A stretch of DNA of 54,351 nt from Flavobacterium sp. (lineage in GTDB: Bacteria; Bacteroidota; Bacteroidia; Flavobacteriales; Flavobacteriaceae), in the NCBI GenBank assembly GCA_025351785.1, contig JANXVF010000062.1:1-54351 (forward strand), in the 5' to 3' direction. The notes below the pieces were generated by a model. The model made no database searches, had not been told where the DNA came from, and saw only the letters and a list, made by a program, of their open reading frames with translations. The number at the start of each line of letters is the position of its first letter. The first letter of the stretch is position 1. The translations under genes were made by a program, and so were the position numbers. This document shows positions 44,989-54,032 of this stretch, piece after piece.

Positions 44989-45747
44989 CTAATCACCATA
45001 CGTTTTTAATTCAAGAGTCACTCCATCAAAAACGCCATAGGTAAAATACCCTATCCAGTCCCCAAGATTAACATATTTGGCATGCTCACTAACAGGAATT
45101 ATCATTGGCAAATGGCGGTGTCCAAAAATTAAATAATCATAATGTTTAGTTTCCAACTTTCTTTTAGAATATTGAACTAGCCATTCGTTTTCTTCACCAA
45201 GAAATTTAACGTCATCATTGCCCGAAATTAATTTGTTTTTTACTGATAAATTTTGAGCTATTCGAACTCCCAAATCGGGATGCAACCACCTAAAAATCCA
45301 TTTTGAAACTGGGTGTACAAAAACTTTTTTCATACGTTTATATCCTTTGTCATTTGGGCCTTTTCCGTCACCATGACCTATTAAGAAAGTTTTTCCATTC
45401 AAAATAAATTCTTTGTTATCATGATATACAGGAATGTTTAGTTCTTTTTCAAAATAATCATCCATCCACAAATCATGATTACCAACAAAAAAATAAATAG
45501 GAATTCCGCTATCTCTTATTTCGGCAAGTTTACCTAAAACTCTTACAAATCCTTTAGGAACAACTTTTTTATATTCAAACCAAAAATCGAATAAATCGCC
45601 TAGTAAAAAAATAGCCTCGGCATCTTTTTTGATTTCGTCAAGCCATTTTACAAATTTTTGTTCTCTGGGAAAACTTAACTCTGGAGTTGGAGCGCCAAAA
45701 TGCTGATCAGAAGCGAAATAAATATTTTTATGATTTGATAATTGCAT
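44989..45747 (-). CDS. lpxH: UDP-2,3-diacylglucosamine diphosphatase, LpxH-like
   Basis: 252 residues from ATG 45747. Calcineurin-like metallophosphatase with FASDQHFGAP (DxH), LLGDLFDFWFEY (GDxxD), FVGNHDLWM (GNHD), GHGDGKG and FGHRHLPM. LpxH removes UMP from UDP-diacylglucosamine to make lipid X for lipid A. The upstream in-frame starts (to 45804) are rejected because a TACATTTG box lies at 45752-45759 and the conserved domain begins right after MQLSNHKNIYF. Confidence 0.88.
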   Translation of the reverse strand: MQLSNHKNIYFASDQHFGAPTPELSFPREQKFVKWLDEIKKDAEAIFLLGDLFDFWFEYKKVVPKGFVRVLGKLAEIRDSGIPIYFFVGNHDLWMDDYFEKELNIPVYHDNKEFILNGKTFLIGHGDGKGPNDKGYKRMKKVFVHPVSKWIFRWLHPDLGVRIAQNLSVKNKLISGNDDVKFLGEENEWLVQYSKRKLETKHYDYLIFGHRHLPMIIPVSEHAKYVNLGDWIGYFTYGVFDGVTLELKTYGD

Positions 45748-45751
45748 GTAA

Positions 45752-45759
45752 CAAATGTA
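45752..45759 (-). promoter_or_regulatory. -7 box of lpxH
   Basis: TACATTTG on the minus strand, 4 nt before the ATG at 45747, suggesting a leaderless mRNA. Confidence 0.45.
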
Positions 45760-45942
45760 ATGATTTATAACAAATTGAAATCGAATCAAAAGTTCATAGT
45801 ACAAGATTATGACTTTTTAAAATCATCCTTTCTGGTCATGGAATTTAAGTCTATTTGATTTTTAAAAAAAATGAAAGTTAACACGTTGATTTTGTTGATT
45901 AAACTATATAAAATAGATTAAATCAAATAATATACATAAAAT

Positions 45943-47235
45943 CTATTTTTTAACTTTGTTTTTATCTGCTGTAATTTTTACTTTATCTCCAGAGTTTAAA
46001 TCCTTAGAAACAGTAACATAAGGTCCAGTGATTACCTCATCACCTTTTTTCAACCCTGATAAAATTTCAATATTTGTGTCGTCTTGAATTCCTGTTTTTA
46101 CAATTTTAATTTTTGCCTTCTGACCTACTTTTACAAAAACACATTCTAATTTTTTATCACTTTTAGTTTTTACTTTATCTGTAGCTTTATCATCGGCAAC
46201 TTCTACTTTTTTGGTAGCAGATGTATCTGATTTTACAACTACCGAGCTTATTGGAATTCCGATAACATGATCTTTTCGAGTTGTCATTATATCAACAGTT
46301 GCAGTCATCCCAGGTCTAAAGGGAGAATAAGTTACTGGTTTTCCTACTAACAAATCTTGATACGATTCTTTTTGAATACGAACCTTAACCTTGAAATTTG
46401 TAACCTGATCGGCGGTTGTAGTGGTGCTAGCCGAGTTTGAAATACTAGTTACAATCCCTTTAAACTCTTTTTTTAAATAAGCATCAACCTGAATTTTAGT
46501 CTCGTCACCGATACTAATTTTTACAATATCATTTTCGTTTACATCAACTTCAACCTCCATATTATTTAAATTAGCAACACGCATTAATTCGGTTCCCGAC
46601 ATTTGTTGCGTTCCTAAAATTCTCTCGCCAGTTTCCACACTCAATTTAGAAATTGTTCCATCGTTTGGCGAATAAATTATAGTTCGTCCTAAATTATCTT
46701 TTGCTTCTTTAACAGATGCTAAGGCACTTTGAACATTAAAATAAGCCGTTTGTTTATTAGCTTTTGCTACTTCAAATGATGCAATCGCTTTATCCCATTC
46801 TGATTTTGAAATGATTCCTTTGGCAAACAACGTTTTGCTTCTTTCATAACTTGCAGTTGCCTCTTTAAATGAAGCATCGGCTTGATTAAGTCCCGATTTT
46901 GTTCCTGAGAAATTAGAAACAGATCTGTTTAAACCAGATGTATATAAATCGGGATTTATCTTTACTAGCAAATCTCCTTTTTTTACAACTTGTCCTTCCT
47001 TTACGGGCAAACTAATAATCTCTCCCGAAACTTGTGAAGCAATTTTGACTTCTATTTCAGGCTGAATTTTTCCCGTTGCTGATACCGTTTCTATAATTGT
47101 AATTTCGTTTGCCTTTGCTACATCAACTTCTTTAGAGTCGTCTCTGTCGCCAAAAACACCCGCTTTTGATAACCCTAATAACACTACAACTAATACAACT
47201 GCAACAACTAAAATTATTTTAATTCTTTTTGACAT
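45943..47235 (-). CDS. RND/MacA-type periplasmic adaptor protein
   Basis: 430 residues. One N-terminal membrane anchor (about 7-25), then the lipoyl half-motif (VEVKIASQVSGEIISLPVKEGQVVKKGDLL), a helical hairpin (about 105-175, SGLNQADASFKEATASYERSK), the lipoyl return and beta-barrel domains (SPNDGTISKLSVETGERI; MEVEVDVNENDI). A variable insertion rich in Lys/Asp (about 330-355) precedes the membrane-proximal domain. MacA-type adaptors join a MacB ABC transporter to TolC. It lies 5 nt after the TolC gene, but no ABC transporter genes follow. Confidence 0.92.
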   Translation of the reverse strand: MSKRIKIILVVAVVLVVVLLGLSKAGVFGDRDDSKEVDVAKANEITIIETVSATGKIQPEIEVKIASQVSGEIISLPVKEGQVVKKGDLLVKINPDLYTSGLNRSVSNFSGTKSGLNQADASFKEATASYERSKTLFAKGIISKSEWDKAIASFEVAKANKQTAYFNVQSALASVKEAKDNLGRTIIYSPNDGTISKLSVETGERILGTQQMSGTELMRVANLNNMEVEVDVNENDIVKISIGDETKIQVDAYLKKEFKGIVTSISNSASTTTTADQVTNFKVKVRIQKESYQDLLVGKPVTYSPFRPGMTATVDIMTTRKDHVIGIPISSVVVKSDTSATKKVEVADDKATDKVKTKSDKKLECVFVKVGQKAKIKIVKTGIQDDTNIEILSGLKKGDEVITGPYVTVSKDLNSGDKVKITADKNKVKK

Positions 47236-47240
47236 AACAT

Positions 47241-48605
47241 TTATTTATTTTCTGTGATTGGAATTCCAAAATAAAACTCTACTACTTTAACTTTAAAAAT
47301 ATAATCAAACTTAGTTCTTAAAACCTCCGATTGTGCATTTACAAAAAGTGTTTGCGACTGGTTAAAATCAAAACTATTCATTAATCCAACATCATATTTT
47401 TCTTTTGCATAATTCAATGCTTCTGTTCTAGCTTCGAGTGCTGTTTTTGAAGATTCATAAACATTTAGCGCTCCTCTTGCATTTGTAATTGCGGTATACA
47501 CGTTTCGTTCAAGGTCTAAATCGGCTTGTTTAGAAGCAATTTTTGATCTATCGTAAGCAATTTTGTATCTATCGACATTGTTTTTTGTTGCAAATCCGTT
47601 AAAAATTGGAATATTCAACTGTACACCAAAATTATGTCCTTTGTTTCTACTAAATTGATCAAAAAATGGAAGAGGGTTCCCCAATATAGGATTTCCGTTA
47701 CCATCTATCCCTAAAATTCTATCTGAATAACTTACTCTTGAACTAAAACTATAAAAGCCGGTTACACTTGGCTGATAGGCTCCTTTTGCTATCTTGATGT
47801 CTTTTTGAGCAATATCTAAATTTGTTTTTGCTATTTTCAATTCCACACGCTCTTGTTTTGCTTTTTCTAAAATAGCCTCAGGTTTTTCAGTCATAACCAC
47901 ACTTGGTTTTACTTCATAATCTGTATCTAAAATATCAAAAGTTTGAAAATCTTCAAGTTGTAATAGTTGAGCCAAACTCAATTTTGAAATAAATAAACTA
48001 TTTTCGGCAGTTACTACTTTTTGCTTATCGTTTGCAACAGTCGCTTTTACATCTAGCAAATCGCCTCTCGGAATACTTCCAGCATTTACAAGCTCTGTGG
48101 TTTTATTTAATTGTTTTTCATCGTTTGCTAATTGCTGATTTTGTACTGTTAAATTCTCTTTATTAAATAAAATTTGTAAAAAAGCATTTGCCACGTTTAA
48201 TGAAACATCATCTTTCATTTTAGATAGCTGAAATTGTGCTGCAAGTATTGAAAGATTTGCTCTTCGCAGTCGATACTGATTTTGCAAACCATTGTATATG
48301 CTTACATTAGCATTTAATCCTGCAGAAGTAAACTGAGTTGTTTGATTTTCTAAAAGTCCCGTGGTAATATTTTGATTCAAACCTATATTCCAGGAATGAG
48401 ATGCATTTGCATTTACCTTGGGTAAGAAATTTCCAATAGCAGCAGTTTTTTCGATAGCAGCAGTTCGATTATCTAAATCTGATTGCTGAATGGAGATATT
48501 ATTTTTTAAAGCATAATCTACACATTCTCTCAATGACCATTTTTTTGTTTGAGCCTGAAGAGATAAGCTTAGAAGTAAAAGTAAAATGAAACTAATTTTT
48601 TTCAT
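47241..48605 (-). CDS. TolC-family outer-membrane efflux protein
   Basis: 454 residues from ATG 48605: signal peptide (MKKISFILLLLLSLSLQAQ), then two OEP repeats of paired long helices and short strands (LRECVDYALKNNISIQQSDLDNRTAAIEK; YQPSVTGFYSF). Trimeric TolC channels span the outer membrane and periplasm. A TTG-started longer frame to 48638 is rejected because that TTG lies in the -7 box (48636-48643). It is co-transcribed with the adaptor. Confidence 0.92.
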   Translation of the reverse strand: MKKISFILLLLLSLSLQAQTKKWSLRECVDYALKNNISIQQSDLDNRTAAIEKTAAIGNFLPKVNANASHSWNIGLNQNITTGLLENQTTQFTSAGLNANVSIYNGLQNQYRLRRANLSILAAQFQLSKMKDDVSLNVANAFLQILFNKENLTVQNQQLANDEKQLNKTTELVNAGSIPRGDLLDVKATVANDKQKVVTAENSLFISKLSLAQLLQLEDFQTFDILDTDYEVKPSVVMTEKPEAILEKAKQERVELKIAKTNLDIAQKDIKIAKGAYQPSVTGFYSFSSRVSYSDRILGIDGNGNPILGNPLPFFDQFSRNKGHNFGVQLNIPIFNGFATKNNVDRYKIAYDRSKIASKQADLDLERNVYTAITNARGALNVYESSKTALEARTEALNYAKEKYDVGLMNSFDFNQSQTLFVNAQSEVLRTKFDYIFKVKVVEFYFGIPITENK

Positions 48606-49002
48606 ATTATTTTTTTGATTGTAACAAATTTGATGCAAATTTAATGGATTTATTTTAAAGATATTTGACGTTATAGTTTTTGATTTGTTACAAATATACT
48701 TTCATAAATTAGTTAAACCTTACACAAACATTGCCTTTCAACAAAAAAATGCACAGTTTGTCTTTAATTTAAATTTTATTAAAAACTTAATACTCAAAAT
48801 AAATTTTATGTATAAATAGAACACAAACTATTTTTTGCCTGCGTAAAACTACTTCATACCAAAAAAACTACATGAACTAATTGCCTGTTTTAATAATTTA
48901 TCAAAAAAATAATATTCAAAATGAACATTCTGATTTAAATTTGACCAAAATTTATTTAATGAATTCATTTGAGTGCATTATTTAAATAAAAAACGAACCT
49001 AA
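48606..49002. other. 397-bp intergenic region between TolC and DUF4403 genes
   Basis: A+T-rich DNA between divergent starts. The only element I can support is the minus-strand TAAATTTG box of the TolC gene at 48636-48643. I found no clear -33/-7 pair for the DUF4403 gene, no hairpin terminator, tRNA or copy of the local repeats. A 39-codon minus frame (48849-48968) was considered and rejected. Confidence 0.5.
48636..48643 (-). promoter_or_regulatory. -7 box of the TolC-adaptor operon
   Basis: TAAATTTG on the minus strand, 30 nt upstream of the ATG at 48605. It contains the TTG that would otherwise extend the TolC reading frame, so it fixes the start at 48605. Confidence 0.5.
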
Positions 49003-50409
49003 ATGCGAATCAAAATGGTATCAAAAAACTTGTCATTCTTATTGCTAATTATTCTGTTATATCTTGTTTCAAGCTGCTCATCAACAAATAAATTTGAAGC
49101 CTTAAAACCTGAACCGTCAGATAATTTGCCAGTTGCATATAAAACCACAACCTCGTTTTTAAGTATGCCTATGGAAATATCCTTGAAGGAAATCGAAAAT
49201 CAACTAAATAAGTCACTATCTGGTTTGATTTATGAAGATTCTGACATAACGGATGATAAAACCGAAATGAAAATTTGGAAAACTGCTTCAATAAAAATCA
49301 GTGAAAAAGAGGGAAAAATAGAATCTATTTTACCCTTAAAAATTTGGGCAAAATTTAAATATGGAACTGAGTTTTTAGGACTCAATGATACTAGAGAAAT
49401 TGAACTTAACGGCACAATAACTTTGTTAAGCGATGCTAAACTTTCTAATTGGAAGATGAATACAACCTCAACAATCGAAAAATTTGAGTGGACAGAAAGT
49501 CCTTCAATTCTTATTGCAGGAAAAAAAGTTCCAATAACTTATATAATAAATCCTACCTTATCGATATTCAAATCGAAAGTTGCAAAAAAAATTGACGATG
49601 CCATTGAGCAATCCTGCGATTTTAAACCCTATGTTATTCAAGTTTTAGAAAAAATGAGTACCCCTTTTCAAACCAGCGAAAACTATGAAACATGGTTTAA
49701 ATTGATCCCCTTAGAAATGTATGTTACCGATGCTGTTTTACAAAAAAATAAAATTGCAATGAGCTTAGGACTCAAATGTAGCATGCAAACTATGGTGGGT
49801 CAAGAACCTAAAAATACGTTTAATAAAGATTTAATTTTATTTAAATCAATGAGTAAAGTTCCAAACAAAACCACTGCAACTGTAGCTGCAATTTCAACTT
49901 TTGAAAGTGCTTCTCGAATAATCACAAAAAATTTTCAGGGAAAAGAATTTGCGTCGGGAACACGAAAAATTGTGGTTCAAAAAGTTGCCTTGTGGGCCAA
50001 AGACAGCAAAATGATTATCGAATTATCGATGACAGGAAGTTTAAACGGTTCTATTTACTTGTCGGGAATTCCAAACTATAACGCTGTTACAAAGGAAATT
50101 TATTTTGAAAATATGGATTATGTTTTAAACACAAAAGGGATTTTAACTCGAACTGCAAATTGGCTTTTAGAAGGTCTTATTTTAAAGAAAATTCAAGCAA
50201 ATTGCCGGTATTCGATAAAAGAAAATCTAGAAGAAGCAAAGAAAAATATGATTCCTTACTTGACTAATTATTCGCCTATGAAAGGGGTTTTTGTAAACGG
50301 AACCCTAACCGATTTTGAGTTTGAAAAAGTAGAATTAACCAACAAAGCAATCATTGCATTTATTACAACCACAGGTACTATTAATGTTTCTATTGACGGT
50401 ATGGAATAG
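49003..50409 (+). CDS. DUF4403 lipoprotein
   Basis: 468 residues. A lipoprotein signal (lipobox YLVSSC, Cys about 25; either of two N-terminal ATGs may start it) is followed by a long beta-rich region matching the DUF4403 pattern (YKTTTSFLSMPMEISLKEIENQLNKSLSGLIYED; KIWAKFKYGTEF; ITYIINPTLSI). From general appearance the family may have a tubular lipid-binding (TULIP/BPI-like) fold, but this is inference. Predicted to be membrane-anchored in the envelope. Function unknown. Convergent with the second TonB-family receptor. Confidence 0.82.
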   Translation: MRIKMVSKNLSFLLLIILLYLVSSCSSTNKFEALKPEPSDNLPVAYKTTTSFLSMPMEISLKEIENQLNKSLSGLIYEDSDITDDKTEMKIWKTASIKISEKEGKIESILPLKIWAKFKYGTEFLGLNDTREIELNGTITLLSDAKLSNWKMNTTSTIEKFEWTESPSILIAGKKVPITYIINPTLSIFKSKVAKKIDDAIEQSCDFKPYVIQVLEKMSTPFQTSENYETWFKLIPLEMYVTDAVLQKNKIAMSLGLKCSMQTMVGQEPKNTFNKDLILFKSMSKVPNKTTATVAAISTFESASRIITKNFQGKEFASGTRKIVVQKVALWAKDSKMIIELSMTGSLNGSIYLSGIPNYNAVTKEIYFENMDYVLNTKGILTRTANWLLEGLILKKIQANCRYSIKENLEEAKKNMIPYLTNYSPMKGVFVNGTLTDFEFEKVELTNKAIIAFITTTGTINVSIDGME

Positions 50410-50444
50410 TTGGAATTTGGTTTTTAATTTATTATTTCGATTTA

Positions 50445-52637
50445 CTATTTTATAATGCCGCCTCCTGCTTTTACTTTCTCAGTTTCTATATTGGTGTTTT
50501 CTTTTGCTAATTTTAAATTTCCAAAATTATATGTTAATGATATTCTAAAGGTTCTACTATCCTGCTTTTGTTTGAATGATGTTTCTAAATTTTGTCCTGA
50601 TATAATGGCATTAATTTCGTTTGAATTAAATACATCAAAACAATGCAAACCTAGTTTCAACTTTTTATTCATAAAATCTTTATTGAACGAAATATCAAAC
50701 TGTTGAATAGATTTTGTGACTTTATAAATTTGCCAATTTCCAGGAGGCAAAATATAATAGGTTATTGCGTTTTTAATTCCCCAAGGCAAAATAATTTGAG
50801 ATTGTAAGGCATAATTAAAAATGGCTTTATTTTTATACGGAAATTCATATCCTTTGATTTCTGATTTTATGTAATTGATATTAAAAAATATATAATTCAT
50901 TTTATCCATATCATTCATTCGTTTTTGAAACTCCTCTTTGCCTTTAAAAAAATAATCTAAGGGTATAGGGAATGACGCATAAGCGCTAAAAGTGCTAAAT
51001 TTTTCAAACTGCTGAAACGTTTGATTACTCAATAGTTCGTTTGGTTTTGCACTAAAAACAAATAAATTATTATCTTTTGATGAAGTATAATTTACACCCA
51101 ATTGTACAAATTGAAAAGCTGAAATTTTAAAATCAAAATTGTCAAAAAAAGTAGGATTCAAAAATAAATTTCCTTGCGAAGTATTATATTGGTCAAAATT
51201 ATTTCCATTATTCGGATCTAAATTGCTATAACTTGGTTGCTCAATTTTTTTAGAATAAGAAGCCGAAATATTAATGTTATCATTAATTTCATAAATAGCA
51301 CTCAAATTTGGGAATAAATTATTGTTTTTAAACTTAATATCGGTACTCGAAGCATTAGTTTTTCTGGTTACATCAAAGTTTTCATATCGTAATCCTATTG
51401 TAAAACTAAATTTTTTAATTTTTTTTCTTGCCTCAACATAAAATGCTAAATTATTTTCGGTATAATCAAAATCTATGGTTTTTGTTGGAGCTGTTGTATA
51501 ATAATTCCCCAAATTATTGACTTGCAAAATATTGAATTTTCCGCCTGTATTTATTGAAAATTTCATTTTTTCAAACGGTATTGCAAAATCATATTTTAAA
51601 TAATGATTGTTCAACTTAAACTTATTATTTCCGTTATTAAACGAACTCATATTGGAAACATTATCAAAAGCATTTGAAAAAGTAATCGGATTTTTGTCAT
51701 ACAAATTTGAAAATCCTATAATGTCGAAAGTTCTTCCTAGGGTGTCTAACTTTGTTTTAAATTGCAAACTCAACTCGTGGTTATTGTTTGTATTTTTAGT
51801 AATTCCGTTGTTTTTATAATCAATTCCAGAACCTAAAGTTGTTGCTTCAAAAACATTTCTGTCGTTTGCATAATTTCCGTTATAGTTAAATAATATATTC
51901 GATTTTTTTGATAGTTTATAATTTATCCCTAACCTAAAATACAAATTTCTATTGGTCGTTACGGTAAAGTTTTCTTGATTTAAATTCCCTGTTCCTCCAA
52001 AATAATTAGTAAACGTTTGTCCATTAGTTCCTCGTTGCTCGCTATCAATATAATTGTAGCCCAACATAGTTTGCCAGCTTAAACTTTTAGTTTTTCCGTT
52101 CAATAATATTTGTGGACTCGGTTTTTGATATTTATTAAAATTATAATTGATATTAAAACTGGCATTTACACCTTTCATTCTTTTAGAACTTGTAACAATA
52201 TTGATTATCGAACCACTAGAATTAGCGTCAAAGGAAGCTCCAGGATTATAAATTAATTCTACTTTTTCGATAGCATTTGCTGGAAGCGAATTAAGATAAT
52301 TTTGCAAATCTGTGCCAGATAAACTACTTGGTGTACCATCTACATAAATTTTCACTCCTTTTCCATTTAGTGTAATACTTCCGGTTGGTGAGGTTATAAC
52401 TCCAGGCAATTTTTTTACAGCCTCTAGTGAACTTCCACTGTTTAGCATGCCATTATCTTTTACTAAAACTGTGGTTTTATCAGAATCTACTTTGATATAT
52501 TTTTTTCGATTTTCGATTTTCACTTCGTCCAACTTGGTGATTTTTTCTTTCTTGAGCGAATCTTTTTGAACTGTAATTTCTTGAGCATTACTATTTAGAA
52601 AAACTAATAATGCTGTGGCAAATAAAAATTTTTTCAT
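50445..52637 (-). CDS. TonB-dependent receptor-like outer-membrane beta-barrel protein
   Basis: 730 residues from ATG 52637: signal peptide (MKKFLFATALLVFLNSNAQ), a plug domain (about 60-165: VKDNGMLNSGSSLEAVKKLPGV, GKGVKIYVDGTPSSLSGTDLQNYL, NPGASFDANSSGSIINIV) and a C-terminal barrel of the OMP_b-brl_3 type. It lacks the carboxypeptidase-like domain seen in the 32.5-kb receptor. The 30-residue upstream extension (to 52727) is rejected because it puts a charged stretch before the signal peptide. Repeats that may be operators lie upstream (52760-52851). Substrate unknown. Confidence 0.87.
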   Translation of the reverse strand: MKKFLFATALLVFLNSNAQEITVQKDSLKKEKITKLDEVKIENRKKYIKVDSDKTTVLVKDNGMLNSGSSLEAVKKLPGVITSPTGSITLNGKGVKIYVDGTPSSLSGTDLQNYLNSLPANAIEKVELIYNPGASFDANSSGSIINIVTSSKRMKGVNASFNINYNFNKYQKPSPQILLNGKTKSLSWQTMLGYNYIDSEQRGTNGQTFTNYFGGTGNLNQENFTVTTNRNLYFRLGINYKLSKKSNILFNYNGNYANDRNVFEATTLGSGIDYKNNGITKNTNNNHELSLQFKTKLDTLGRTFDIIGFSNLYDKNPITFSNAFDNVSNMSSFNNGNNKFKLNNHYLKYDFAIPFEKMKFSINTGGKFNILQVNNLGNYYTTAPTKTIDFDYTENNLAFYVEARKKIKKFSFTIGLRYENFDVTRKTNASSTDIKFKNNNLFPNLSAIYEINDNINISASYSKKIEQPSYSNLDPNNGNNFDQYNTSQGNLFLNPTFFDNFDFKISAFQFVQLGVNYTSSKDNNLFVFSAKPNELLSNQTFQQFEKFSTFSAYASFPIPLDYFFKGKEEFQKRMNDMDKMNYIFFNINYIKSEIKGYEFPYKNKAIFNYALQSQIILPWGIKNAITYYILPPGNWQIYKVTKSIQQFDISFNKDFMNKKLKLGLHCFDVFNSNEINAIISGQNLETSFKQKQDSRTFRISLTYNFGNLKLAKENTNIETEKVKAGGGIIK

Positions 52638-52759
52638 TGATTTGATTTTTTTTGATTGATGATTTAATTGATGACAAAATTTGAAATTAAAATAAACTGA
52701 CTCGCCCCAAATCATGATTTGAGACATTCTTTAATAAAAATAAAAAAGGTTGATTTAAA

Positions 52760-52851
52760 GTTTCAATTGATAAATGATTGATGATTGAAACACTTTTGAA
52801 AAATAGGAAGATGATGATTTCATTTTTTGATTGATTTAGATGATGATTTCA
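52760..52851. promoter_or_regulatory. Inverted and direct repeats upstream of the second receptor gene
   Basis: GTTTCAAT (52760-52767) and ATTGAAAC (52784-52791) form a perfect 8-bp inverted repeat with a 16-nt centre. GATGATGATTTCA occurs twice (52810-52822 and 52839-52851), 29 bp apart. They lie between the EamA and receptor genes. Possible binding sites for a regulator of the receptor. Confidence 0.4.
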
Positions 52852-52897
52852 AATAAGACTAAATCATATCAAAATTGTTACACCAAAAAATAAAAAT

Positions 52898-53791
52898 TTA
52901 TGATTCTTTTGAATTTCTTTTTTTAAAATTCACAATCACAACACCTGAAATAATTAATAGAGTTGCAACAATAATGCGAGCTGATATAACTTCATTAAGT
53001 ATCAACCAGCCGAGAAATAATGCCACAATTACATTTACATAAGATAAAACTGCAACTTTTGTCGATGGAAGTTGGGTGATTAAGTAACTATAGGCAATAT
53101 ATCCTACAACCGAACCAAAAACTGCTAGATAAATTACAGCTAATAGACTTCGGGTTGAAAAGTTTTCTATTACAATAATCGGTGTGAAATGAAATTGAAT
53201 TAATATTAAAATTATTCCTGCAAAAAACATTTGGGTGCAAATATTCATGAGCATCGATGCTGGAATTTTCTGCCCTTTTTTTGTTATTATGGTTCCTACT
53301 GACCAAGAAAAAACAGCTAGTAAAATTGCAATTATTCCGAAACGATATTCGGGATTTAATAGTTCGACTAAATTATTTTGATAAATAAAAAATATTCCTA
53401 ACATTCCCATAGCTATGCCAACTGCTGTTTTTACAGAAAGTTTTTCGTAACCTAGAATTATATTTAAAACCAAAACAAAAAACGGAGATAGTGTAGAGAT
53501 TAAAGAAGCTAATCCACTAGTGATATATTTTTCGGAAAAAGTAGTCAATCCGTTTGCAAAAACTATCATTAATATCGAAAGTAAAAAAGATCTAGCTATT
53601 TGCCTAGCCGACAAGAGTTCTAATTTTTGTTGACTTAACAAGTATAAAAAAATTAAAGTTCCAGAAATTATATTTCTCATTCCGGCAAGTAAAAACGGAG
53701 GAATTGATTCTAACCCAATGCGAATTGCTAAAAAAGTAGTGCCCCAAAAAAAAGCAACACAAAAAAGAGATAGATATAATTTTGTTTTCAA
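52898..53791 (-). CDS. EamA (drug/metabolite) transporter
   Basis: 297 residues with about ten membrane helices in two EamA repeats (LFCVAFFWGTTFLAIRIGLESIPPFLLAGMRN; ILLAVFSWSVGTIITKK). DMT-family exporters move amino acids, metabolites or drugs across the inner membrane. The start is TTG (53791), as the only nearby ATG is out of frame. Its downstream end is 260 nt from the receptor gene. Confidence 0.9.
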   Translation of the reverse strand: MKTKLYLSLFCVAFFWGTTFLAIRIGLESIPPFLLAGMRNIISGTLIFLYLLSQQKLELLSARQIARSFLLSILMIVFANGLTTFSEKYITSGLASLISTLSPFFVLVLNIILGYEKLSVKTAVGIAMGMLGIFFIYQNNLVELLNPEYRFGIIAILLAVFSWSVGTIITKKGQKIPASMLMNICTQMFFAGIILILIQFHFTPIIVIENFSTRSLLAVIYLAVFGSVVGYIAYSYLITQLPSTKVAVLSYVNVIVALFLGWLILNEVISARIIVATLLIISGVVIVNFKKRNSKES

Positions 53792-53848
53792 AAAAGCATT
53801 GTTTAGAACTGTAAAGGTAGAGTTCTAAGTTTGTTTAAAACATCAATT

Positions 53849-54007
53849 TTAAGAAATTCTTTTATAGTTTGCTTGCACTTTTAGGGTTTTAATTTTTTGA
53901 TTTTCTACGCAACGTCTGCCACCTGGACCTCCACAAACTCTTCCTGAGTGTGTTGCACAAGATGAAAGTAAAAATATTATAATTAAAATTGCAAATGTGT
54001 TTTTCAT
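53849..54007 (-). CDS. Very small lipoprotein (52 residues)
   Basis: 52 residues, ATG 54007 to TAA 53849. A lipoprotein signal peptide (MKNTFAILIIIFLLSSC, Cys 17) is followed by a 35-residue mature part with Gly/Arg/Cys motif GRVCGGPGGRRC and a basic tail. It is probably exported and lipid-anchored. The sequence order (signal, lipobox, Cys pair) makes a chance ORF unlikely, but the family is not recognised. Copy C of the 185-bp repeat begins 25 nt upstream of its start. Confidence 0.7.
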   Translation of the reverse strand: MKNTFAILIIIFLLSSCATHSGRVCGGPGGRRCVENQKIKTLKVQANYKRIS

Positions 54008-54032
54008 ATTTTTTTGAACTTTAGATTAAAAA

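Noticed and set aside
48849..48968. 39-codon minus-strand ORF in the TolC-DUF4403 gap
   Set aside because: No signal, motif, promoter box or neighbour supports it; A+T-rich DNA makes such frames common by chance.
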